Shown: one piece after another, positions 56,229-64,000 of the stretch
Layout of the letters: each line of letters starts with the position of its first letter
Numbering within the stretch: position 1 is the first letter of the stretch
Assembly (NCBI GenBank): GCA_963555705.1
Contig: OY743180.1
Coordinates: forward strand, 34,752,129 to 34,816,128
Length of the DNA: 64,000 nt
Direction of reading: 5' to 3'
Source of the DNA: Ligustrum vulgare
Taxonomy: Eukaryota; Streptophyta; Magnoliopsida; Lamiales; Oleaceae
Notes under the pieces: generated by a model
Seen by the model: the letters and a program-made list of their open reading frames with translations, nothing else
The model's database searches: none
Told to the model about the DNA's origin: nothing
Translations under genes and position numbers: made by a program

Positions 56229-57220
56229 TCCCCTCCCTGTTGAAAAGGATTCATCCTCGAATCATCACCTGCATCAAACAGAGAAAGATCAGCAACATTA
56301 AAAGAAGCAGACACATTATACTCACCTGGAAGATCGAGTTTATATGCATTCTCATTTATATTTTCAAGGATTTGAAAAGGTCCATCGCCTCTTGGCTGTA
56401 ACTTAGACTTTCTTAGGGTTGGGAATCGCTCCTTTCGCAAGTGCACCCACACCCAATCACCTGGCTCGAACGTCACTTGCCTCCTACCTTTGTTGGCATG
56501 AGTCGCATAACGCTCATTTTTCTTTTCAATTTGCCCTTTCACCTTCTCATGAAGTTCTTTCACAAACTTAGCCTTTTTCGCCCCGTCCAAACTGCTCCGT
56601 TCATCTGCAGGTAAAGGAATTAAATCAAGAGGAGTTAGCGGGTTGAAACCATAGACAACTTCAAAAGGTGAACATGAAGTAGTAGAATGCACAGATCGAT
56701 TATAAGCAAATTCCACAAATGGCAAACATTCCTCCCAACTTTTTAGATTCTTATTTATTATAGTGTGCAAAAGTTGGATTAATGTCCTATTAACTACCTC
56801 GGTTTGACCATCAGTTTGCGGGTGACATGTAGTAGAAAATAACAATTTAGTACCCATTTTCCCCCACAAGACTTTCCAAAAGTAGCTTAGGAACTTAACA
56901 TCCCTATCAGAAACAATACTCCTAGGTATCCCATGGAGTCTTACAACTTCCCTAAAGAATAGGTCCGCTATGTTAGTTGCATCATCAGTTTTATTACAAG
57001 GAATAAAATGCGTCATTTTGCTAAACCTGTCTACCACCACAAATATCGAGTCTTTACCTTTTTTTGTCCTAGGCAGACCTAACACAAAATCCATAGATAT
57101 ATCTACCCAAGGTTCATTAGGTACGGGCAAAGGTGTATACAAACCTTGTGGTAAGACTATAGACTTAGATTGTTTACAAGTTATGCATCTTTCACAAATA
57201 TGGTGAACATCCTTTTTCAT
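55973..57220 (-). pseudogene. Integrase (catalytic core to C-terminus) of CRM-2
   Basis: Integrase inserts the cDNA into the genome. This 415-residue frame starts inside the zinc-binding region (CERCITCKQ, 9-16). It carries the full DDE set: D44 in [12 protein letters not shown]105 in [10 protein letters not shown]141 in TDGQTEVVN. Then come [11 protein letters not shown], the GPF motif, [25 protein letters not shown] and [16 protein letters not shown]. From about residue 331 the codons lie within the 3' LTR. The first His-coding half of the zinc domain is upstream in another frame because of insertions near 57280. This C-terminal region is the proposed chromatin-targeting part in CRM elements. 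Confidence 0.88.
56229..56238 (-). promoter_or_regulatory. Polypurine tract of CRM-2, inside the integrase frame
   Basis: On the minus strand AGGGAGGGGA directly precedes the 3' LTR and encodes part of QQGGDDEF. The same 10 bases serve as codons and as plus-strand primer. Confidence 0.85.
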
Positions 57221-57445
57221 TTTAGGCCAATAAAAATGCCCTTGTAAAGTTTCTAATGTCTTAAAAACACCAAAGTGCCCCCATTAACCCCCCACCATGA
57301 GCCTCACGCACAAGCAATTCACGCATAGAACAATTAGGCACACAAAGTTTACTTTCCCTAAACAAATAGCCATCATGCCTATAAAATTTATCAATTGCAC
57401 CTTTTTCACATGAAGCATAAATGGTAGAAAAATTAGGGTCATTAG
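57221..57445 (-). pseudogene. Frameshifted integrase N-terminal region of CRM-2
   Basis: Translation in shifting frames gives the start of integrase ([21 protein letters not shown] type, [12 protein letters not shown]). Small indels near 57280 (extra G/C bases in CCCCCATTAACCCCCC) and near 57446 break the frame compared with CRM-1. Confidence 0.75.
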
Positions 57446-58636
57446 CTACATACCTTTAATATATTCGAACCCAAGCAACTTCGCATTTAAAGAAGTTAAG
57501 AGAACATACCTGCGAGAAAGGGCATTTGCTACCACATTCTCCTTACCTTGCTTATAGCGAATGACATATGGAAAGGTCTCAATGAATTCCATCCAACGGG
57601 CGTGTCTTTTGTTTAGCTTACCTTGTCCCTTGAGGTGTTTCAGTGACTCGTGGTCAGTGTGTATAACGAATTCCTTTGGCCACAGATAGTGCTGCCATGT
57701 TTCCAAGGCACGAACAAGAGCATAAAGCTCATTGTCGTAGGTAGGATAATTCAAAACTGCCCCACTCAGGTTTTCACTGAAAAATGCAAGCGGCCTTTTT
57801 TCCTGCATAAGAACGGCTCCAATACCTATTCCTGATGCATCACATTCAATCTCAAAGGTTTGGTTAAAGTTAGGTAAAGCCAAAACCGGTGCAGAACATA
57901 ACCTATCCTTAAGCATTTTAAAAGCATTTTCTTGTGCTTCCCCCCAATGAAATCCTACACTCTTCTTGACTATTTCTGTTAGCGGTGCTGTAAGTGTGCT
58001 AAAATCTTTAACAAACCTCCTATAAAACCCGGCCAACCCGTGGAAGATCCTAACCTCCGTAATACTTTTGGGAGTTGGCCATTCTTTAATAACACGAATT
58101 TTCTCCTCATCTACCTCAACACCATTAGAACTAACGACAAAACCAAGAAAAATTACCTTTTCCATGCAAAAAGTACACTTTTTAAAATTAGCATATAGTT
58201 TAACAGTTTTCAAAACTTCCAAAACAGATCTTAAATGTTCAATGTGATCACCTAAGTTCTTACTATATACCAGAATGTCATCAAAGTATACCACGACAAA
58301 TTTACCAATGTAAGCACGCAAGACATGATTAATTAATCTCATAAAAGTGCTCGGTGCATTTGAGAGGCCGAACAGCATAACCATCCATTCATATAAACCA
58401 TATTTGGTTTTGAAGGCGGTTTTCCATTCATCACCTTCTTTCATACGAATTTGGTGATAACCACTCTTAAGGTCTATTTTACTAAAAATACTAGCACCAT
58501 GAAGTTCATCAAGCATGTCATCAAGTCCAGGTATGGGATGGCGATACTTTACCGTAATATTGTTGACTGCCCTACAGTCCACGCACATCCTCCAAGTCCC
58601 ATCCTTTTGGGTACCAACAGAACTGGTACTGCACAT
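57446..58636 (-). pseudogene. Reverse transcriptase and RNase H of CRM-2
   Basis: This 396-residue frame is homologous from [11 protein letters not shown] (residue 11). RT catalytic residues are present: D55 in [11 protein letters not shown] and D119-D120 in [21 protein letters not shown] lies between. Next come [19 protein letters not shown], and RNase H with [33 protein letters not shown] and ALSRR. It ends at a premature TAG (KGM stop) caused by a small deletion. The first residues ([10 protein letters not shown]) come from the wrong frame after a 1 bp deletion near 58606. Confidence 0.9.
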
Positions 58637-59925
58637 GGGCTCATGCTTTCCCGAACATAGCCCTTTTTCAGCAGCTCTTCAACCTGCTTTTGTAGCTCCT
58701 TGGTCTCTTCTGGATTGCTCCTATAAGCTGGCCTGTTTGGAATGACCGCTCCTGGCACGAAGTCAATCTGGTGTTCAATCCCTCGAATTGGCGGCAGCCC
58801 ACTCGGAATCTCCTCGGGAAATAAATCTGCAAATTCCTGCAAAAGAGACACAGCTAAACTGGGGAGGGAGTGGTTAGCTTCATCGAGCACAAGGATAGAT
58901 TCCTTGTACATTAGTAAAATCACAGGTTTATTTGTAGAAATAGCTTTGGTGATATCACTCCGTTTTGCGTAGAAGCTTACCTTTGTTTTCTCTCTTTTAC
59001 TGGCACTCTTCACACCCTCTCCTTTTTCTAGGATCGTGGTCCCAACTCTCGGTTTTTCACACAACTCTCCTTTTTCCGGGATCGTGGTCCCGACCCTCTT
59101 CTGTTCACTCAACTCTCCTTTTTTCGGGTTCGTGGTCCCGACCCTCTTTCTCTCTTCCTCACTTTTTAATTTCAGTTGGTCTTCATAGACTTGTTGAGGT
59201 GACAAAGGCATTAGTTTGACATTTTTCCCATCCTTAGTGAAGGTATACCTATTTTTAAATCCATCATGAATAACCTTCCTATCGAATTGCCATGGCCTGC
59301 CCAACAAGATGTGCCCCGCATGCATGGGTACCACATCACAAACCACGCTATCTTCATACTTCCCAATCGCCAAATCAACTACCACCTGTTTATTTACCTT
59401 AATCTCGCCCGATTCATTTAACCACTGTAGCTTATATGGCCTAGGGTGTTTTAGCATAGGTAGGCACAATTTCTCTACTAGCGTAGTGCTAGCAACGTTC
59501 GCACAACTACCCCCATCTATTATCAAACTACACACCTTGTTATTCACAAAGCACCTAGTATGAAATATATTTTCTCGCTGCTCACCCGACTCTTCCACCG
59601 TAACTTGAGTACTAAGGTCTCTCCTAGTGACAAGTGATTTAGCTACTGCATAGTCCGCATCATCATTTTCACTAACATCCTCTAGAGCTGGCATATCCTT
59701 ATACTCATCCTCCACTTCTCCCCCTTTCTCATCCTCCGAACTTAATACCCCATCACGCAAAACTAATATTCGTTTATTTGAACATTGTGAAGAAATATGT
59801 CCTAAACCCGAACATTTAAAACAACGAATATCCCTAGTCCTAGGAGTTTGAGAATCAGAAGCAATTTTACCTTTGTTGGGTGGCTCTATTTTTCCCTTTG
59901 GTGCCTCAAATTTATTTTTCTGCAC
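58549..59925 (-). pseudogene. Gag end, protease, repeated linker and RT start of CRM-2
   Basis: This 458-residue frame holds the zinc knuckle C35-x2-C38-x4-H43-x4-C48, an acidic spacer, protease active site LIIDGGSCANVAS (D137), and HILLGRPWQFD. It then has three 16-residue linker repeats (RVGTTNPKKGEL, RVGTTIPEKGEL, RVGTTILEKGEG) and the start of RT (VPVLLVPK). A 1 bp loss in the run of A's before GATGGGACTTGG shifts the frame, so the last ~20 residues are not RT. Confidence 0.9.
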
Positions 59926-60110
59926 AATCCCTTCATTTTTAGAAGTCCCACTCCATGTAGACCTTCAAAAAGAATTGGAACTGGTAGAGAATTTGGAAGT
60001 TCCCTTCCTTTTTAATTGTCGCTCCACTTTCATGGCCATGTGAAGCATCTCCTCCAAATCGATATAATGCTGCCATTCAATAACATTAGCAATATCTCGA
60101 TTTAAACCAT
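59926..60110 (-). pseudogene. Frameshifted middle of gag, CRM-2
   Basis: The stretch encodes NVIEWQHYIDLEEMLHMAMK and KVERQLKRKG in a frame different from both neighbours. A 1 bp deletion at GATTTTAAATGG (CRM-1 has GGTTTTTAAATGG) and an indel near 59965 (CTTTTTGAAGG) mark its ends. Confidence 0.75.
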
Positions 60111-60935
60111 TTAAAATCTAGCCATGGTAGCCTCAGGGTCTTCCTCTATATTTGCCCTAATCATGGCAACCTCCATCTCCCTATGGTAATCCTCCACACT
60201 CTTACTACCTTGGGAAAGGATTTGTAATTTTTGGTAGAGATTCCTATAGTAATGTCCAGGCACGAATCGTTTTCTCATAAGGGCCTTCAACTCATCCCAA
60301 GTTTCAATAGGCCTCTCCCCATTTCTCCTTTTACTAGTTACCAATTGATCCCACCATACTATAGCATAATCAGTAAATTCTACGACTGCCAATTTAACCT
60401 TTTTAGATTCAGAATAATTATGACAATCGAAAATCAATTCTACCCTCTTTTCCCATTCAAAATAAACGTCCGGATTACTTTTACCTTGAAACGAGGGAAT
60501 GGACATTTTAATGTTACCAACATGTCCATCGACATCATCCCTACGATTACGCCTATATCCCCTATCACGTCTTTCTCCCCGATCTCGTCTCCTACCAACA
60601 CTAGTAATAGATAAATCACCACTATCCTCATCACTATCAACAACCTCAACACGTTCAGTCCTAGCTCTAAATTGTGGGTTGAAGTCATACCTTAGTGGTC
60701 TCCGTAAATTAGGAAAATTGCGCGGTTGTTCCTGACGTGGTTGAACATTTCCCGCACCTCGTGTCTCCCCCGGATTATTAGCCCCTTCCACATTCACGCC
60801 GGATTGTGGACCAAATTTTGCTTCCAACTTGGCATCCAACCTCGCCTCAAATTTTGCAAAACGTTCCTCCACTATTGCAAGCATTTTGAAATCTTGAAGA
60901 TCCTTTTCCGTTGACGAAACTTCCTTCTGTGACAT
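60111..60935 (-). pseudogene. gag: gag, N-terminal part, CRM-2
   Basis: The start chosen is MSQKEVSSTEKDL; the frame is open 16 codons farther upstream, but CRM-1 shares only this methionine. It has a charged N-terminal helix (AKFEARLDAKLEAKF), an Arg/Asp-rich segment (RDRGERRDRGYRRNRRDD) and a gag core with VYFEWEKRVELIFDCHNY, YAIVWWDQL and RKRFVPGHYYRNLYQ. CRM-1 has a stop at one Gln codon (ILSQGSKS) that is intact here. It ends just after PEATMARF by a 1 bp deletion. Confidence 0.88.
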
Positions 60936-61560
60936 GGTTAGTAATAAAGAAAAGAGAAAAAAATATTTAATAAAGATTCTCACGTGTTTTATCGCTCGTG
61001 TATCACTCGATTTGGCTTTTTCCCTCTATTATTCTCACCACTCTGCCTTTTTCCTCTCTATTCCCTTTTTTCCCACGTTCTCAAAGAACCCACCAAACTA
61101 GTCACGGATTTTGTCCTTGTGGAATAAACCCCAAAGTGTAAATAAGGAAAGTTGATGGAAAATATTGGAATTAGGAAATTTAAGAAAGAAATTATGGAAA
61201 CAAGAATTCTACTGAAAGAAGAAGTTTTATGGAAACAAGAATAAAGAATTTTATGGAAACAAGGATTTGTTGGAAAGATTTGCCCAAGATTATTTTCTTG
61301 ATTTCTTGTCCAAATCAACAACTTTCTTTTTTTTTTTTTTTTTTGTAATTTTCGGATTTTTTTTTTTTTTTTAATAATATTCTATTCAACAAGAATAATC
61401 AAGAACAAGAAAAACAGAAATTGGCAAATCTTGAATTTTCTGGAGAAATTTCAAGAAACACGAATTGGAATGAATTTTTTTTTTTTTTTTTTTTGAATGA
61501 TTAATAACTGGAAATAAAAGAAAAAGAACTGGAATACTAAATAATTGGATTTAGAGACAG
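60936..61560 (-). other. Untranslated leader of CRM-2
   Basis: Long A/T tracts (poly-T runs near 61330, 61360 and 61475 on the plus strand) and repeated TTATGGAAACAAGAAT strings. It is homologous to the CRM-1 leader. No gene. Confidence 0.75.
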
Positions 61561-61572
61561 GCTCTGATACCA
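61561..61572 (-). promoter_or_regulatory. Primer-binding site of CRM-2
   Basis: The plus strand reads GCTCTGATACCA, i.e. TGGTATCAGAGC in element orientation, 2 bp from the 5' LTR; perfect for initiator tRNA-Met. Confidence 0.92.
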
Positions 61573-61574
61573 GA

Positions 61575-62491
61575 TGATGTGATCCGTTATGGGGATCGCC
61601 AAGAACACGCGGAATTAAACGCCGGAAAGCTCTAAAATCCAAGATAGTAGACGGTAACAATGCAACCCCGACCTCACGATGCAAGAACTATGGGTATATT
61701 AAACCCAAAACCCGTTACGATGCGGAGATAAGAACCACAAAGGGGGAACGCCACAAAGGTTGTCAAATCCTTTGATAAGTTTAATTTGTTCGACGAGAAC
61801 ACGAAGAAAATATAAGGGAATATCTCACCTTCAATATCATTAATCTCAAGAATAAAAGTTGTATCTTACAATGCTGAATAAAGCCATATATATAGGCAAA
61901 GAAAATAAAGCAACTAAAAATAAACTAGAATTCAACCTAAACTAAAAAGCTAAAAACGCTTAACATTAACTTAAAATTCGGAACTTCAGTTACGGCCGTG
62001 AAAATGACCTTTACGGCCGTAAACAAGCTACGGATTTAAAAACTGACAACATATGTTACGGCCGTGAAAATGACCTTTACGGCCGTAATCAATATTCTGA
62101 ATTAAAACTACTAAACTTTTTACGGCAGTGAAATAGAGGGTTACGGCCGTAAGTCCTCTTCTGCATAATTTCGCCATTGTAGTGTTACGGCCGTAATTTT
62201 GGTTTTACGGCCGTGAATACGTTACGGCCGTAATATCAGGCTAGACGGCCGTGATTCAATTGCTGCCCAATTTCTTGTTCTTCCTTGATCCCAATGTATT
62301 GCAATAACTTTGGCTCCTCTTCCACATTGTTATGCAACGTAAATGAAGTCTTTGCACTAGAGCACTCGTCCATCCACGCTTGCATGAATCCTTGCATTGC
62401 CTGCTTGATTCTTTTGGCTCTTTGTCTCGTTATTGGTCCTACGGGCACGTGCAACGGGTCAACGTTCTTCTAGCCACTCCAGAACTCATCA
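61575..62491 (-). mobile_element. 5' LTR of CRM-2 (917 bp)
   Basis: Same length as the 3' LTR. Outer end at CTCATCA, then TCTTA. TATA-like ATATATATA at 61886-61894; palindrome cluster at 61990-62255 (one site degenerate, ACGGCAGT). The end of the integrase frame is also present here (62236-62454) as a by-product of the LTR/pol overlap; a TAG replaces the GAG codon of FEPL at its upstream side. Confidence 0.92.
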
Positions 62492-62496
62492 TCTTA
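62492..62496. repeat. Target site duplication TCTTA, right side of CRM-2
   Basis: Exact match to 55307-55311, directly after the LTR end CTCATCA. Confidence 0.9.
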
Positions 62497-63599
62497 CACG
62501 GATGAATGTTAAGAAAAATTTTAGTTCACATGTTGCCCAATATTCTAACTAAAGCGCAAAAGTCAATTCAAATCATGTCATAAGCCATAAATAAGTCAAC
62601 CAATTTTTTTAGAATTTTCACTTTTTATGATTTTTTCACATTTTTCAATTTTTTTGAATTTTTTTACCCAAAATCGAATGAATGTGTACATGAAGCACAT
62701 GAATGAGATTCCCACCCCCAAACTAGAACGATGCATTGTCCTCAATGTATTCAAAGCAAATAATTAAATAAGAACACAAAATAACAAATAGGGTGTTATG
62801 TACTTCCCAGGTTTGGAGAGGTGGTGTTCTCAATTTGAAGCTTTGATCTTCATGTAGTTTGGATGATTCGACCCCTTTCTTACTTTTCCAAGTTTGGCTC
62901 CAAGTGTCCCACGATGATATTCTTCTTGCAAAAAAGAGTTATTTATCATTAGAAGCATGAATATCATATAGGATCTAAAACAAATCAGCACAACACACCC
63001 AAACTAGGACTTAGAAAAATTTTGAAAATTTTGAAATATGGTCAACCACTGATTTTCAACCCTTGACATCGCCTTGAAAAAGTGAAAATTTCCCGAGACA
63101 TGTCCCGGGCATATGAAAGTACATAACTTGGTCTACAACATATCAAAAATTCAGCAAATTTGGAGTTCATTTGGGTCATGAAAAGTGTGACAAAGTAGGT
63201 GACATGAAGCTGAAATTGGTGCAGTGGTGCTGCGATGCCTTGGAATGGCCTTGCAATGAGGTGCTTTGTAGTGCAAAGATGTTCATGTTGAGTTCTATGC
63301 CTTAAATCTGTGTAAACAATGAATGGATGATGCACAAATGATGTTTAACATGTAGTGAAGGTGATCATCCAAAAAGAATTGCCAAAACTCAACAAAAACC
63401 TCATTGAAACATTTAATCAAACACCAAGCATGCATTTTAAGAAATCAATGAGAATCATAGAATTGGAGACTTGAATTAAGCCAAAAAATTTCACCTAATA
63501 ATCACAATTCAATACCCCAAGTTCTATCCTAAGCCTATCACTATCAATCCACAATATTCAATTTCCACAAAAATTTGAAGAACACAAGAATTATGCATA
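62497..63599. mobile_element. Unclassified LTR-retroelement non-coding DNA, right part
   Basis: Continues the interrupted element. At 62708-62746 the minus strand reads GAGGACAATGCATC, TTCTAG, then TTTGGGGGTGGGAATC. This GGACAATG plus G-rich tract is typical of the region between pol and the 3' LTR in Athila/Tat-type elements. The rest is AT-rich with no supported gene; a 97-codon frame at 63042-63335 has no recognisable motif. Confidence 0.5.
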
Positions 63600-64000
63600 A
63601 TCTTGGAAATTGGTGAAAAATTCTTACATTTTTAATGTTCGAAGTTTGTTCAATTCTAGAACAATGTTGAGAACAATATTCAATATAATTTTTATTAATC
63701 CAAAATATTCTGTTTTTATATTGAATGAAAAAGCATATAAATAGGCAAAATAAAACATAATCGCTAACTGACTCTAAATAGAATTCTAATTAGGCTAAAA
63801 TAACTAAAATAACCAAAATTATCAAAATTACCAAAATTAGAAAAAGAATTAAAAACCAATAAAGGAAATACAAATCACCTGAAATACTAAAATCCCGAAA
63901 AATCTTATTTGCACCGCTTACGGCCGTAAAAGTTGGACTTACGGCCGTAAGTCCTTCTCTGATCAAAATGTCACCATATTAGTTACGGCCGTGAAGATTG
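63600..64000 (-). mobile_element. LTR-like region with TATA box and ACGGCCGT sites (cut by the window end)
   Basis: Read on the minus strand it has three ACGGCCGT palindromes (63919, 63940, 63983), an AT-rich spacer with AAAATAACCAAAATTATC repeats, and GCCTATTTATATGC (about 63732) as a TATA box. This is the same order as in CRM LTRs although the surrounding sequence differs. The boundaries are not visible. Confidence 0.5.

Larger units (their letters stand above)
55312..62491 (-). mobile_element. CRM-2: complete-length CRM-lineage Ty3/gypsy retrotransposon
   Basis: Length 7,180 bp with two 917 bp LTRs, exact 5 bp duplication TCTTA, an intact TGGTATCAGAGC primer site and an AGGGAGGGGA polypurine tract. 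Gene order is gag, protease, RT, RNase H, integrase. The LTRs differ at about 15 positions by eye (about 1.6%), so insertion is fairly recent but older than element A. The coding region is split by several frameshifts, so it is non-autonomous now. The pol frame crosses the polypurine tract into the 3' LTR, a feature reported for the centromeric CRM clade. Confidence 0.93.

Noticed and set aside
62236..62454. Separate small gene beside the CRM-2 5' LTR encoding GPITRQRAKRIK
   Set aside because: It is part of the LTR itself, the copied integrase tail, as shown by the target duplication just outside it.
63042..63335. 97-codon minus-strand frame near the right end
   Set aside because: It has no recognisable domain, sits in retroelement non-coding DNA, and its length is compatible with chance.

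Overview
The window is plant nuclear DNA, AT-rich, with no ordinary host genes visible. The evidence is tandem satellite DNA, Ty3/gypsy LTR retrotransposons primed by initiator tRNA-Met, a PIF/Harbinger-type DNA element and plant-style LOG genes. The species cannot be named from sequence alone; a eudicot is likely. The trimeric higher-order satellite together with CRM-lineage (centromeric chromovirus) retrotransposons suggests a centromeric or pericentromeric region.

Layout. (1) 1-12384: satellite array of ~1.28-1.43 kb higher-order units, each made of three diverged ~420-490 bp subunits (A, B, C). (2) 12385-13429: the same satellite inverted. (3) 13430-17686: direct, more diverged satellite, interrupted at 15068-16102 by a non-autonomous PIF/Harbinger-like transposon with a TAA target duplication. 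(4) 17687-25187: CRM-1, a decayed CRM retrotransposon in tandem form (integrase end, LTR, gag-pol, LTR, leader) with microhomology junctions and no target duplication. (5) 25188-26843: satellite. (6) 26844-51693: a large composite bounded by one 5 bp target duplication (ATAAA). Element A is a non-autonomous LTR retrotransposon with 3,562 bp LTRs and no gag-pol, present as LTR-internal-LTR-internal-LTR. A second element, B (38964-47836), with different LTRs but the same cargo, sits inside the second internal copy. (7) 51694-53108: satellite, continuing the array at 26843. (8) 53109-54676: reverse CRM pol fragment (CRM-3). (9) 54677-64000: non-coding part of an unclassified LTR retroelement, split by CRM-2 (55312-62491, reverse, 917 bp LTRs, TSD TCTTA).

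The most unusual content is the cargo of elements A and B. Both carry, antisense to the element, an intronless full-length LOG reading frame (cytokinin-activating phosphoribohydrolase, 217 aa) and a 183-aa cysteine-rich basic protein that tentatively resembles the nucleic-acid-binding proteins of carlavirus-like plant RNA viruses. Each frame has its own TATA-like CTTTAAATAG or TTTTAAATAG box. The A and B LOG frames differ at 7 bases by eye, 6 of them silent; the 183-aa frame keeps all its cysteines. The surrounding non-coding DNA is visibly more diverged. This suggests that the cargo was under protein-level selection while carried by retrotransposons.

The CRM copies show a pol frame that runs through the polypurine tract about 85 codons into the 3' LTR, and dense clusters of the palindrome TTACGGCCGTAA upstream of the LTR TATA box. 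All CRM copies here are frameshifted or truncated and could not act without a helper.
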